A stretch of DNA of 48,978 nt. Origin: Martelella mediterranea. GTDB lineage: Bacteria; Pseudomonadota; Alphaproteobacteria; Rhizobiales; Rhizobiaceae. The notes below the pieces were generated by a model. That model did no database searches. It was not told where the DNA came from and saw only the letters and a list, made by a program, of their open reading frames with translations. The stretch covers positions 1-48,978 of the forward strand of contig NZ_SMAR01000029.1 of assembly GCF_004342225.1 (NCBI RefSeq), read 5' to 3'. How positions within the stretch are numbered: the first letter of the stretch is position 1; each line of letters opens with the position of its first letter. Shown piece after piece: positions 11,961 to 21,603 of the stretch. The position numbers and the translations under genes are program-made.

Positions 11961-13328
11961 ATGAGCGAAACAACTGCTGGTGAAGAACACCACCACATTA
12001 TTTATAAACTTCACGACGTGCCTTCGCCGGGCGCTTCCTTTCTGGCGGCGATCCAGCACATCCTGGCCAGCATTATCGGCATCGTGACGCCGACATTGAT
12101 CATCGGCGGCGCATTGGGGCTGGGCGCTCATATGCCTTACCTTCTGGCGATGGCGATGTTTGTTTCCGGTGTGGCGACCTTTATTCAGTGCCGGCGCATC
12201 GGGCCGGTTGGATCTGGCCTCCTCAGCCTGCAGGGCACCAGCTTTGCCTTTCTCGGTGTGGTTCTTGCCGCCGGCTTTGCGGTTAAGGAGCGTGGCGGAA
12301 CACCTGAAGATATTCTGGCCATGCTGTTTGGTCTCTGCCTGTTTGGCTGCGTCGTTGAAATTGTCCTCAGCCAGTTCATAGACAAGATGGGGCGCATCAT
12401 TACGCCAACCGTTACCGGCATCGTGATCACGGTGATCGGTCTCAGTCTCGTCAAATCGGGTTTTACCGATTTTGCTGGTGGAGCCGGTGCTGGCGATACG
12501 TTTGGCGCACCTGTTAATCTGTTCCTCGGCTTTCTGGTTGTGGCTGTGATCGTTTTCTTCTCGTTCAGCCGCCGGCCGATGGTGCGTATCGCTGCAATCA
12601 TGCTAGGCCTTGTCGTTGGCTTTATTGTTTCGATCTTTTTCGGGATGGTCGATTTCTCGAAGCTTGGCGCACAGCCGGTTTTCGCTCTGCCGATTCCTTT
12701 CAAATACGGCATAGATTTCGATATTGGCCTGTTTATTCCGATTGCCTTCGTCTATCTCATCACGGCGATTGAAACGACCGGTGACCTGACCGCAAACTCG
12801 GTGATCTCAGGTGAGCTGGTGCAGGGGGAAACTTATCTTAAGCGCATTAAGGGCGGTGTGCTGGCGGACGGCATCAATTCCGGTATCGCCGCGATTTTCG
12901 GCACGTTTCCGAACACGACCTTCAGCCAGAACAATGGTGTAATCCAGATGACCGGTGTCGCCAGCCGTCACGTTGGCTACTATATCGCCGGTATTCTGCT
13001 TGTACTGGGCTTCTTCCCGATTGTTGGCGGTGCGTTTTTGCTGGTGCCTAAGCCGGTTCTGGGCGGTGCCACGGTCGTTCTGTTCGGTTCGATTGCGGTT
13101 GCAGGCATCCGTATTCTTGCGTCTGAGCCTATCGATCACCGCAAGGTTTACATCATGGCCGTCTCGTTCGGTCTTGGTCTCGGCGTTACGCTTGTGCCGC
13201 AGTCCATGCAGCAACTGCCAGATCTTATTCAGAAGGTGTTTGCAACGCCGATCACGCTTTCCGGTCTTTCGGCGATTGTTCTTTCGCTGGTCATTCCGGA
13301 AAATGCGGGCAAGACCATCAAGGATTAG
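11961..13328 (+). CDS. NCS2-family nucleobase (xanthine/uracil) permease
   Basis: A 455-residue polytopic inner-membrane proton symporter for nucleobases. It has about 14 hydrophobic segments. NCS2 markers are visible: QGTSFAF in the third transmembrane region, ETTGDLTANS (the substrate-binding glutamate region of TM8), and the signature around PKPVLGGATVVLFGSIAVAG. The N-terminus is hydrophilic with three His (EEHHHI). The substrate is not certain: ETTGD fits xanthine/urate-type members as well as uracil ones. The ATG is preceded by GAAAGAGAAA. Transcription probably ends at the hairpin at 13359-13382. Confidence 0.88.
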   Translation: MSETTAGEEHHHIIYKLHDVPSPGASFLAAIQHILASIIGIVTPTLIIGGALGLGAHMPYLLAMAMFVSGVATFIQCRRIGPVGSGLLSLQGTSFAFLGVVLAAGFAVKERGGTPEDILAMLFGLCLFGCVVEIVLSQFIDKMGRIITPTVTGIVITVIGLSLVKSGFTDFAGGAGAGDTFGAPVNLFLGFLVVAVIVFFSFSRRPMVRIAAIMLGLVVGFIVSIFFGMVDFSKLGAQPVFALPIPFKYGIDFDIGLFIPIAFVYLITAIETTGDLTANSVISGELVQGETYLKRIKGGVLADGINSGIAAIFGTFPNTTFSQNNGVIQMTGVASRHVGYYIAGILLVLGFFPIVGGAFLLVPKPVLGGATVVLFGSIAVAGIRILASEPIDHRKVYIMAVSFGLGLGVTLVPQSMQQLPDLIQKVFATPITLSGLSAIVLSLVIPENAGKTIKD

Positions 13329-13347
13329 GCCGGAGAGGGGGGCCAGC

Positions 13348-13390
13348 CAAAAAGAAAAGCCGCAGCCTTTCAGGGTTGCGGCGTTTCCGT
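13348..13390. terminator. bidirectional terminator between permease and erpA
   Basis: A 9-bp stem (13359-13367 with 13374-13382, one G-T pair) between two convergent genes. On the minus strand it is followed by a T-rich TTTTCTTTTTGG, a good terminator for erpA. On the plus strand the tail is weaker (GTTTCC). Confidence 0.8.
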
Positions 13391-13413
13391 TCGGATGTTC
13401 TTATCGGAAAAGA

Positions 13414-13746
13414 TCAGATCGAGAAGCTGGTTCCACAGCCACAGCTCGCGACGGCGTTGGGGTTCTGGATCTGAAAAGACTGACCGATGAGGTCGTCGAC
13501 AAAATCGATCTCTGAACCAGCCATATAGACCAGCGAAATCTTGTCGATCAGCACTTTTGCATTGTCTCTTTCGATCAGAATATCGTCGTCTTCGGCGCCT
13601 TCGACCAGATCGAACTTATAGGAAAAGCCCGAGCAGCCACCGCCTTCGACGGAAACCCGAAGGGCTTGCTTTCCTTCTTCCTTCGCTACGATGCTGGCAA
13701 TGCGTTTTGCCGCCGCTTCTGACAGCGTGACAGTTTGCGTATTCAT
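13414..13746 (-). CDS. erpA: iron-sulfur cluster insertion protein ErpA
   Basis: A 110-residue A-type carrier that receives iron-sulfur clusters from the assembly machinery and passes them to apo-proteins. The three cluster-binding cysteines are present in GGGCSGF and in SCGCGTSF near the C-terminus, with the usual spacing. ATG 13746 has GGAGACGCGAA upstream, a good ribosome binding site; an in-frame ATG at 13791 would add a non-conserved extension. It is divergent from dgt (208-base gap), as in other Hyphomicrobiales. Confidence 0.93.
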   Translation of the reverse strand: MNTQTVTLSEAAAKRIASIVAKEEGKQALRVSVEGGGCSGFSYKFDLVEGAEDDDILIERDNAKVLIDKISLVYMAGSEIDFVDDLIGQSFQIQNPNAVASCGCGTSFSI

Positions 13747-13954
13747 TTCGCGTCTCCAATGGTCCCGCTGCTTTCCATCGCGATGGATCAAGGCTTGCGG
13801 GCCTCATGCGTTGAGCGCGACCGAAGCCGCGTCTTTTCATACCTCGTCAATTTAGTTAAGAACGGCGCGGGTGTCCGTCAACTGTGAATTCTTTTGATGG
13901 CGCCGAGTTGCCCCGCACGCAAACACGATAACCTTCTGGCAAGTGAGACAGATT

Positions 13955-15172
13955 ATGACAATCGATACGAAAGCACTGGGTTTCGGTGATGTGGCGCGTT
14001 CTGCCTATGCGTGTGATCCGTGGGCCAGTCGTGGCCGGCTCCACCGGGAACAAGGAAGTCTGACCCGCTCTGACTTCCAGCGGGATCGCGACCGCATTAT
14101 TCACACCACTGCTTTTCGGCGTCTCAAGCATAAAACACAGGTGTTTATCGCGCAGGATGGCGATCATTACCGGACGCGTCTGACGCATACAATAGAGGTG
14201 GCACAGGTTGCGCGCGCGCTGGCACGGGCGTTGCGACTTGATGAGGATCTGGCAGAAGGTGTGGCGCTCGTTCACGATTTCGGACATACGCCGTTTGGCC
14301 ATACCGGAGAGGATGCGCTGCATGAAAAGATGCGCGATTTTGGTGGCTTTGATCATAATGCCCAGTCTTTGAGGATCGTCACAAAGCTTGAACGGCGCTA
14401 TGCTGAATATGATGGCATCAATCTTACCTGGGAGACTCTGGAGGGACTCGTAAAGCATAACGGTCCTCTCTTATGCAAAGACAGCTCAGGCAAGACCAAG
14501 CCCGTGCCGCAGCCGATTCTGGATTACAGCGCCCGGCACGATCTGTGGCTTGATACCTATGCCAGTCTGGAAGCGCAGGTGGCGGCCATCGCAGATGACA
14601 TCGCCTACAATACCCATGATATCGATGATGGGCTGCGCTCGGGTTTTTTAACGTTTGAGATGCTGGAAGAGGTTCCTTTTCTCAAAGATCTGATGCGCGA
14701 AGTGAGCGGACGGTATCCGGGACTGGAAGAGGCCCGGTTTACCAACGAGATCATGCGACGGCAGATTACTGCGATGGTGGAGGATGTGATCGGGGTCGCG
14801 CAGGCCAATCTGGCCGATATCCGGCCGGAGAGTGCCGATGCTGTGCGGCATGCCGGACGCACAATCGCCTGTTTCTCTGATGGGATGGCCGAGGTGGACC
14901 GTCAGATCAAGACGCTTCTGTTCAAGAGGATTTATCGTCACCCCGATATCATGGCGATCCGCGAAGGGGCGGGGCAGATTGTTTCTGATCTTTTCGATGT
15001 ATACTTGTCCGACCCGCAGCTTATGGGAAGTCATCCATGGATTGATGGTCTGGAGAAACTTGAAGAGGGCCAGCTGGCGCGTCATGTCGCTGACTATCTT
15101 GCCGGGATGACAGACACTTATGCCTATAATACGCACCGGCGTTTGTTTGACCACACCCCGGAATTGCGTTAG
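13955..15172 (+). CDS. dgt: deoxyguanosinetriphosphate triphosphohydrolase-like protein
   Basis: An HD-domain phosphohydrolase of the dGTPase family (about 405 residues) that splits dNTPs into nucleoside and triphosphate and so tunes the dNTP pool. It begins [12 protein letters not shown]; the conserved stretch [20 protein letters not shown] follows. The HD metal site is seen in [18 protein letters not shown] and [12 protein letters not shown] 13955 is chosen, with AGTGAG upstream; an in-frame GTG at 13943 is possible. It is followed after about 50 bases by argS, with a short GCCCC/GGGGC hairpin in between, a common gene pair in this order of bacteria. Confidence 0.94.
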   Translation: MTIDTKALGFGDVARSAYACDPWASRGRLHREQGSLTRSDFQRDRDRIIHTTAFRRLKHKTQVFIAQDGDHYRTRLTHTIEVAQVARALARALRLDEDLAEGVALVHDFGHTPFGHTGEDALHEKMRDFGGFDHNAQSLRIVTKLERRYAEYDGINLTWETLEGLVKHNGPLLCKDSSGKTKPVPQPILDYSARHDLWLDTYASLEAQVAAIADDIAYNTHDIDDGLRSGFLTFEMLEEVPFLKDLMREVSGRYPGLEEARFTNEIMRRQITAMVEDVIGVAQANLADIRPESADAVRHAGRTIACFSDGMAEVDRQIKTLLFKRIYRHPDIMAIREGAGQIVSDLFDVYLSDPQLMGSHPWIDGLEKLEEGQLARHVADYLAGMTDTYAYNTHRRLFDHTPELR

Positions 15173-15225
15173 AGCCGCCGAAAACTCGCATTGCCCCATG
15201 AGCGGGGCGTTTGATGGATCACGTC

Positions 15226-16986
15226 ATGAATCTTTTTACCGATTTCGAACAAAGACTGAACGAACAGTTGTTGAGCGTACCGGCAATTGCAGAAAAGCGC
15301 GAAGATCTCGATTTTACGCGTATTGTTGTCGAACCACCACGTGATCCAAGTCATGGCGATATTGCCGTCAACGCGGCGCTGGTGCTCTCGAAGCCGCTCG
15401 GCATGAAGCCGCGCGATCTGGCCGGAGAGATCGTTCAGGCTCTTGAGCGTGATGAGGATATCGCTGAACTGTCGGTCGCTGGTCCCGGCTTCATCAATAT
15501 CCGTCTTTCTGTAAGTTACTGGCAGCGCCTTTTGTCTGCCGCTATCCGTGAAGGCGAAGATTTTGGCCGCAGCGCGATCGGGAAAGGCAGCAAAATCAAC
15601 GTCGAGTATGTTTCGGCCAACCCGACTGGCCCGATGCATGTCGGTCATTGCCGCGGTGCTGTCGTTGGCGACACGCTTGCGAATGTACTGGACTATGCCG
15701 GCTATGAGGTCATCAAGGAATACTACATCAATGATGCCGGCGCGCAGATTGATGTTCTGGCGCGTTCAGCATTTCTGCGTTATCGCGAAGCGCTTGGCGA
15801 GGAGATCGGCGCGATCCCTGCCGGATTTTATCCCGGAGACTATCTGATGCCGGTGGGTGAGGCGCTGAAAGAGGAATTCGGTCCGTCTCTTTTAGAGCTT
15901 TCGGAAGATAAATGGATGCCGCCCGTCAAAGAGCGTGCCATTACTGCGATGATGGCAATGATCCGGGCGGATCTTGAGGCTCTGAACGTCAAGCATGACG
16001 TCTTTTTCTCTGAACGTGTTCTGCATGAAGATGATGCACAGCGTATCCGCACGACGATTAATGATTTGACCTTCAAGGGGCATGTCTACAAAGGAACGCT
16101 GCCTCCGCCGAAGGGGCAGGTGCCGGAAGACTGGGAAGACCGTGAGCAGACCCTCTTTCGCTCGACCGAGGTTGGGGATGATATCGACCGCCCGCTGATC
16201 AAGTCTGATGGCAGCTACACCTATTTTGCGGCCGATGTTGCCTACTTCAAAGACAAGTTCGACCGTGGGTTCAACGAGATGATCTATGTGCTCGGCGCAG
16301 ATCATGGCGGCTACATTAAACGTCTCGATGCGCTGGCCAAGGCTGTGTCCGATGGTGAGGCGAAGCTGACAGTTCTGTTGTGCCAATTGGTCAAGCTTCT
16401 TCGCGATGGCCAGGAAGTCAAAATGTCCAAGCGTGCCGGTGACTTCATTACGCTCAGAGATGTGGTGGATGAAGTTGGCCGTGACTCCGTTCGTTTCATG
16501 ATGCTTTACCGCAAAAGCAGTGAGCCGCTGGACTTTGATTTTGCAAAGGTCACAGAGCAGTCAAAAGATAATCCGGTTTTCTATGTCCAGTATGCCCACG
16601 CACGCTGCATGTCTGTCATCCGGCAGGCGCAGGATGTTTTCGGTGATCTTGATCTGGACAGCAAAATCCTCGAAGATGCTGTTAAAGGAGCAATTGAGGA
16701 CCCGGATGAGCTGCGTTTGATTGCCAAGCTTTCTGAATATCCAAGGGTTATCGAATCCGCAGCACTGGCACATGAACCGCACAGGCTGGTTTTTTACCTT
16801 TATGATTTGGCGTCGCATTTTCATGCGCACTGGAATAAAGGTAAAGAAAAGCCTCAATTACGATTTATTAACGCTGAAGACCGACAATCAACCCTCGCAA
16901 AGCTGGGATTGGTTTGCGCTGTCGGGGCGGTTTTGCGGTCAGGTTTGAAACTTGCCGGTACCGATGCCCCGGATGAAATGCGGTAA
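15226..16986 (+). CDS. argS: arginyl-tRNA synthetase
   Basis: A class I aminoacyl-tRNA synthetase of 586 residues that charges tRNA-Arg. The N-terminal Add-1 domain starts [11 protein letters not shown]. The HIGH signature appears as HVGH in [18 protein letters not shown], and the KMSKS loop as KMSKR followed by AGDFITL. The C-terminal DALR anticodon-binding domain ends the protein. I chose ATG 15226 because relatives start with MN(L/I)F; ATG 15214 and TTG 15211 are in frame, and AGCGGGG lies upstream of those. Confidence 0.96.
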   Translation: MNLFTDFEQRLNEQLLSVPAIAEKREDLDFTRIVVEPPRDPSHGDIAVNAALVLSKPLGMKPRDLAGEIVQALERDEDIAELSVAGPGFINIRLSVSYWQRLLSAAIREGEDFGRSAIGKGSKINVEYVSANPTGPMHVGHCRGAVVGDTLANVLDYAGYEVIKEYYINDAGAQIDVLARSAFLRYREALGEEIGAIPAGFYPGDYLMPVGEALKEEFGPSLLELSEDKWMPPVKERAITAMMAMIRADLEALNVKHDVFFSERVLHEDDAQRIRTTINDLTFKGHVYKGTLPPPKGQVPEDWEDREQTLFRSTEVGDDIDRPLIKSDGSYTYFAADVAYFKDKFDRGFNEMIYVLGADHGGYIKRLDALAKAVSDGEAKLTVLLCQLVKLLRDGQEVKMSKRAGDFITLRDVVDEVGRDSVRFMMLYRKSSEPLDFDFAKVTEQSKDNPVFYVQYAHARCMSVIRQAQDVFGDLDLDSKILEDAVKGAIEDPDELRLIAKLSEYPRVIESAALAHEPHRLVFYLYDLASHFHAHWNKGKEKPQLRFINAEDRQSTLAKLGLVCAVGAVLRSGLKLAGTDAPDEMR

Positions 16987-17059
16987 CGCTGAAAACTGAT
17001 CCCAACTGATATGAAGGGCGTTCTGCTGAGCGTCAGACTTAGGTGGTCGTACATTTAGC

Positions 17060-17078
17060 CTGCCCTTCAAAAGGGCAG
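17060..17078 (+). promoter_or_regulatory. hairpin covering a possible ribosome binding site
   Basis: A perfect 8-bp stem (17060-17067 with 17071-17078) with a 3-base loop, right after argS. No T-run follows. Its right arm, AAGGGCAG, plus the following GGTGG is the only purine-rich segment in front of the 18-codon frame at 17084, so the hairpin could mask that ribosome binding site. Confidence 0.4.
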
Positions 17079-17083
17079 GGTGG

Positions 17084-17140
17084 ATGTCTCGTGAAATGAT
17101 GCGAGACGATCCGGACTATGGCGGCAGTATCGGTGGTTAG
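17084..17140 (+). CDS. possible 18-residue leader peptide before the SPOR gene
   Basis: An 18-codon frame, MSREMMRDDPDYGGSIGG and stop, ending three bases before the start codon of the SPOR gene. It is preceded by GGCAGGGTGG. The residue content is protein-like and the tight junction would allow translational coupling, but a frame this short can arise by chance. No family is recognised. Confidence 0.3.
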   Translation: MSREMMRDDPDYGGSIGG

Positions 17141-17143
17141 GGA

Positions 17144-19600
17144 ATGGCAGAAAAGAATAAACCGGATTTTGACAACCAGAAGTCCGGCGATATCGCACCA
17201 GATGATCCTTTTGCCGAACTGGCTCGCCTGATCGCGCCGGAAGCGGAGGCCCCGCGCCGGAAAGAAGAGCCGTCGCTGGAGGATGCGCCTCACTCTGTCA
17301 CCGAGGCTGATCTGGCAGATGAACTTTTGCGTGGGCTTGATCATCAGATTTCAGCCTATCCGGAAGACCCCCAACCTGGTCAGCCGTCGTCCTTTGAAGA
17401 TGACGAGCCCTATCGGGAATTCACCGGCTGGTCTCAGCAGGAAACCGGCGACGGCGATAACCGGCAGTGGTCAGCCGACCTTTCCGAAAATGAGCCTGTA
17501 ACGGGTCATCCCTTCGGGCCGGATCCTGTGGCGGATCAAGAGTTCGGCCATGATGACGCCGTGCAACCCTTTAGCGATGATTTCCTCGCAGACGAGCTGG
17601 AGCGCTCGATGCAGTCTCTGGATCAGCCGGAGACAGATCAGCGCGCATTTTCTGCTTCTGCGCAGCAACAGCCCTTCTATACAGACTTCCGTGTACTGTA
17701 TCCGGCGCCCGAAGTGCCGGCGGAAGATGATGCAACTCTGCCGGATGAACCGGATATTCCCGAGTTTGAGCCTGATGCCTATCACGCGTCTGAAGTCTCG
17801 TTCGAAGACGAAAGCTTTGGCTCTGAAACCGGGACTGAATCAGCAGATCCCCGGTTCGAGCCAGCTTATCAGCAGGTTGACCCGCAAGACTGGGCTAGCA
17901 CCCCTGAACATGCCGCCCTCGAAGAAGATGTCCACGAAGAGCCATTCTCAGTGGAGCAGCCTTATCCAGCGGTGGCGAAGCCTGACGACGTTGCAGCGCC
18001 GGAAGAGGCCCCGGAAAACACAGAAGCTGCGTTTGATCTGGATCTGAATGAACTTGAGCTTGAGCTTTCAGGGATTGAGCCTGCCGAAACAGCGCGTGAA
18101 CCGCTCGAACAGGCTGTCGATAATCAATCGGAAGACGATGGAATTTTCGATCCTGCTGAATTGGTCTCAACGGACGAGCCGCCGGCGCCGGTCGAAGATA
18201 TGGATCTTCCGCGTGATCATGTTGAAGAGATCGAGAGGCCGTCCCACCAGCCTGAGCCTTACGAATTCGACCTTGATGAGGAACTGGCCGACGCCATGGC
18301 TGCTCATGGTCCGGTCGATCCGATCGCTGAAAGCCAGTCTCAAATCAACAGGCCGCAGCCGGTGCAGGCTGAAAGCGAAGAGCGGGTTTCTGAACATCAG
18401 TACGATGATGATATCGAGGCCGCGCTTTCAGAGGAGTTACATCAGGCGGTGGGTGCGGCGCCCGTGTCCCATGGCTTCGATGATTACTATGATGAAGACG
18501 ACGGGGCGTTTGAGACAGAAAAGCGGCCGGGTTGGCTCGCGGTCACATGGATGGGGTATGGTCGTGTCATCATTGGCAGTGTTGCAGTTCTGGGCATCGC
18601 TGTTCTGATGATTTTTGCTGGTCTGCGTTATTTCAGCAATGAAGGCGGTGATGATCCAATGGTGATCGCTGCGGACAATTCTGATGTGAAGGAAGCACCC
18701 GAAGATCCGGGAGGGGAAGTTGTCCCCAATCAGGATAATGCCGTCTTCAACAATGTCGAAGGTACGCTGAGTGCGCGACCACGTCAGGATAATCTGATTG
18801 CCTCTGATCAGGAGCCTGCCGATGTTGAGAATACGGCACCAAATCCCTTGGCCAGCGGCGCTTCAATGCAGAGCAATGACAACGCATCGATTGAAACAGG
18901 GATTGAGCCACGCAAGGTTCGCACGATTATTGTCCGGCCGGATGGAACGCTTGTCGAGCGCGAAGGAAGCACTGTCGCCGCCGGCGCAGAGGCCCCGGCA
19001 GCAGGCCAGAATGGCCCGACTCCTTCCGCTGGAAGCAATCTTGAGACGGTGACAGCGCTGCCGGATGAAAACGGTAATCTGATTTCCACGGGGCAGCAGG
19101 GCGCTGCAACTGCACCTGACGCACAGACCGGCGTTGAAAATGGCGCCGACACGGCTGGTGCCTCGCAGACCGACACTTCGGAAGAAACGAATGCGTTTGA
19201 CGGTTCCGGGCTGACGTTTGACCCGTACAGCGTTCCACTTCCTGAGCGGGCGCCGTCAAACCGTGTTTCGCAGGCCTCCTCCTCAGCGCCAAGCCCGGCA
19301 CCATCCGGGGGAACACAGTCTGCGGCGCCTGTTAATGCCGCAGCCAGCCAGACCGGTTCTTCGCAATACGCGATGCAGATTGCATCGCTGCCGTCAGAAC
19401 AGGAAGCGCGTCAGGCCTATCAGAGGCTTGCTTCCCAGCATCCGTCAGTTCTTGGCAGGCAGGGCGTTGAGTATGTTGCTGCGAATGTTAACGGAAGCAC
19501 GTATTATCGTGTTCGCATACCGGCAGCGAGTCTCGGTGACGCCATTTCATTATGCGAACGTTACCGCGGCGATGGTGGCAGTTGCTTCGTGCCGCGATGA
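17144..19600 (+). CDS. acidic membrane-anchored SPOR-domain protein
   Basis: An 818-residue bitopic inner-membrane protein. Residues 1-470 are a very acidic, Pro/Glu/Asp-rich, probably disordered cytoplasmic region. One transmembrane helix follows (about 474-495, IIGSVAVLGIAVLMIFAGL). A low-complexity periplasmic linker rich in Ala, Ser, Thr and Pro leads to a C-terminal SPOR domain (about 740-818, starting SQYAMQIASLPSEQEARQAY). SPOR domains bind denuded peptidoglycan at division sites, so a septal role is likely. The position between argS and nagZ-scpAB is conserved in Hyphomicrobiales. The unusual length lies in the acidic region, which varies fast. A strong terminator follows. Confidence 0.88.
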   Translation: MAEKNKPDFDNQKSGDIAPDDPFAELARLIAPEAEAPRRKEEPSLEDAPHSVTEADLADELLRGLDHQISAYPEDPQPGQPSSFEDDEPYREFTGWSQQETGDGDNRQWSADLSENEPVTGHPFGPDPVADQEFGHDDAVQPFSDDFLADELERSMQSLDQPETDQRAFSASAQQQPFYTDFRVLYPAPEVPAEDDATLPDEPDIPEFEPDAYHASEVSFEDESFGSETGTESADPRFEPAYQQVDPQDWASTPEHAALEEDVHEEPFSVEQPYPAVAKPDDVAAPEEAPENTEAAFDLDLNELELELSGIEPAETAREPLEQAVDNQSEDDGIFDPAELVSTDEPPAPVEDMDLPRDHVEEIERPSHQPEPYEFDLDEELADAMAAHGPVDPIAESQSQINRPQPVQAESEERVSEHQYDDDIEAALSEELHQAVGAAPVSHGFDDYYDEDDGAFETEKRPGWLAVTWMGYGRVIIGSVAVLGIAVLMIFAGLRYFSNEGGDDPMVIAADNSDVKEAPEDPGGEVVPNQDNAVFNNVEGTLSARPRQDNLIASDQEPADVENTAPNPLASGASMQSNDNASIETGIEPRKVRTIIVRPDGTLVEREGSTVAAGAEAPAAGQNGPTPSAGSNLETVTALPDENGNLISTGQQGAATAPDAQTGVENGADTAGASQTDTSEETNAFDGSGLTFDPYSVPLPERAPSNRVSQASSSAPSPAPSGGTQSAAPVNAAASQTGSSQYAMQIASLPSEQEARQAYQRLASQHPSVLGRQGVEYVAANVNGSTYYRVRIPAASLGDAISLCERYRGDGGSCFVPR

Positions 19601-19629
19601 CGTAAAATGCTTTTGTGGTGTAGTGCACA

Positions 19630-19672
19630 CCCTGCGGACCTCTTATTCGAAAGGTTCGCAGGGTTTCGTGCT
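19630..19672 (+). terminator. terminator after the SPOR gene
   Basis: A 12-bp stem (19630-19641 with 19652-19663, one G-T pair), a 10-base loop and then TTTCGTGCTCTTT. It lies 30 bases after the stop codon. The T-run is interrupted, but the stem is strong. Confidence 0.75.
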
Positions 19673-19747
19673 CTTTAGGTCCAAGAAATCTGTGCAAAAC
19701 GAACTCGAGGCTCGCGCATTGTCTCTTTGTGTTCCTATGATTCGGTC

Positions 19748-20767
19748 ATGACAGATGTAAACGCGATGATTCTTGGGTGCGCCGGGCCGGAACTGAGCGC
19801 AGAGGAGGTTAGCTTTTTTCAAGAAGCTCAGCCCTGGGGCTTCATTTTGTTCGGACGCAATATCGAAACGTCTGAACAGGTGCGCCGGCTGGTCTCGGAT
19901 TTGCGCGCGTCTGTCGGGCGCAAAGCACCTGTCTTCATCGATCAGGAGGGCGGTACAGTCAGGCGATTGCGCCCGCCAATGGTCGCAGACTATCCTGCCG
20001 CTTCCCGTATTGCCGGGCTTTATCGTCTTGATCGCCAGGCAGGCGTTGAGGCCGCCTGGGCTTGTGGTCGTCTGATTGCGGCCGACTTGTTGGCGCTGGG
20101 GATCAACTGTAATTGTGCGCCCGTTCTTGATATGCCGCCAGCGACCGGGTCTGGCTTTATGGCAGACCGTTCGTATGGGACTGATGTCGCACAGGTTGCC
20201 GCACTCGCAGGTGCTATGGCGAGAGGCCTTGAGGCTGGTGGCGTGCTGCCGGTCATCAAACATATTCCCGGTCATGGCCGCGGTCTTGCGGATTCACACA
20301 AAGAGTTGCCACGCGTTTCTGCCAGCCTTGACACTTTGAGATCGAGCGATTTTCTGCCTTTCAAGGCGCTGAGTGCGGCTTTGATGGCGATGACGTGTCA
20401 TGTGGTTTTCGAGGCCATTGATCCTGAAAACCCCGCGACGACATCGAAGCGGGCTATCGAAGACATTATCCGAGACGAGATTGGTTTTGATGGCCTTTTG
20501 ATCTCGGACGACCTTTCGATGAATGCGCTTTCGGGTGACATTGCCACGCGCGCTTTGGCCGTTGCTTCTGCGGGGGTGGATATCGTTTTGCATTGCAATG
20601 GCGATCTGGCGGAGATGAGCGCCGTTGCAGAGCGTGTTCCGCGCTTGCAGGGCAGAGCGTATCAACGCAGTGAAGCCGTTTTGAAAGCAGAGCCCGTTGC
20701 CGACGATACGGATCTTGAAGCCCTGCGGGCGCACCTCAACCGCCTTTTGACGATGGAATCGGGGTGA
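19748..20767 (+). CDS. nagZ: beta-N-acetylhexosaminidase
   Basis: A glycoside hydrolase family 3 enzyme (339 residues) that removes N-acetylglucosamine from anhydromuropeptides in the cytoplasm during peptidoglycan recycling. Seen: IDQEGG near residue 70, KHIPGHGRGLADSHKELP (the loop with the Asp-His catalytic pair) and LLISDDLSM (the nucleophile aspartate). ATG 19748 fits the family start MTDVNAMILGCAG; a TTG at 19727 is in frame. Its stop overlaps the scpA start (TGATG), indicating translational coupling with scpA and scpB. Confidence 0.94.
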   Translation: MTDVNAMILGCAGPELSAEEVSFFQEAQPWGFILFGRNIETSEQVRRLVSDLRASVGRKAPVFIDQEGGTVRRLRPPMVADYPAASRIAGLYRLDRQAGVEAAWACGRLIAADLLALGINCNCAPVLDMPPATGSGFMADRSYGTDVAQVAALAGAMARGLEAGGVLPVIKHIPGHGRGLADSHKELPRVSASLDTLRSSDFLPFKALSAALMAMTCHVVFEAIDPENPATTSKRAIEDIIRDEIGFDGLLISDDLSMNALSGDIATRALAVASAGVDIVLHCNGDLAEMSAVAERVPRLQGRAYQRSEAVLKAEPVADDTDLEALRAHLNRLLTMESG

Positions 20768-21603
20768 TGCAGGAGCAGTTTTTTCCAGAGGCAGAAACGA
20801 CGGCCGTCGCTATAAGCGACGCGGATGACAAGCGGCTGGTGATTGACGTTGGCGGTTTTGAAGGCCCTCTTGATCTTTTGTTGCATCTGGCGCGCACGCA
20901 GAAGGTTGATCTGTCGCGCATTTCTGTTCTGGCCTTGGCCGAGCAATATCTCAGTTTCATCGAAGAGGCGCGCCAGATCAGGATCGAACTGGCGGCTGAC
21001 TATCTGGTTATGGCGGCCTGGCTTGCCTACCTGAAATCTCGGCTTCTCATACCGCGCAGGCCCAGTGATGAGGAACCATCCGGTGATGATATGGCGGCCA
21101 CGCTTGCATTCCGGCTGAAACGTCTTGAAACGATGCGTGACGCATCGTCGAAGCTGGTTAATCGCAACCGGCTGGGTCGTGATATGTTTCAGCGCGGCGC
21201 GCCGGAGCATATCCCGGACGAAACCGGATCTGCTTTCAAGGCCACGCTCTACGAACTTCTGGAGGCTTATGCCAATCTTCGTCAGCGGCAAGCGGTGAGC
21301 GAAGTGACCATCCAGAAACGTCACGTATGGTCGCTTACAGATGCGCGTGAATTGCTGCAATCGCTGATCGGCGATATCGGCGAGTGGACAGTGCTTGACC
21401 GTTACCTGTTGCGTTATCTTAAATCCCCGGAAGAAATGCGAACGGCCATCGCCAGCACCTTTGCAGCATCACTGGAGCTGGTGCGGGAAGGACGGCTTGA
21501 TTTGAGGCAGGACGGGGCTTTCGCACCGATCCAGATGCGGCGCGGAACCCGTAAACCTGTTTCCCTTCCACAATCAGGTGGTGAAGGGGAGGATAGTACG
21601 TGA
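20767..21603 (+). CDS. scpA: segregation and condensation protein A
   Basis: The kleisin subunit of the SMC-ScpAB condensin, which bridges SMC heads and helps chromosome compaction and segregation. 278 residues. It has the N-terminal ScpA signature GGFEGPLDLLLHLARTQKVD and the following LAEQYLSFIE and AADYLVMAAWLAYLKSRLL. The start ATG overlaps the nagZ stop by one base; GTG 20764 is a less likely alternative. The gene ends in a 4-base overlap with scpB (GTGA). Confidence 0.94.
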   Translation: MQEQFFPEAETTAVAISDADDKRLVIDVGGFEGPLDLLLHLARTQKVDLSRISVLALAEQYLSFIEEARQIRIELAADYLVMAAWLAYLKSRLLIPRRPSDEEPSGDDMAATLAFRLKRLETMRDASSKLVNRNRLGRDMFQRGAPEHIPDETGSAFKATLYELLEAYANLRQRQAVSEVTIQKRHVWSLTDARELLQSLIGDIGEWTVLDRYLLRYLKSPEEMRTAIASTFAASLELVREGRLDLRQDGAFAPIQMRRGTRKPVSLPQSGGEGEDST

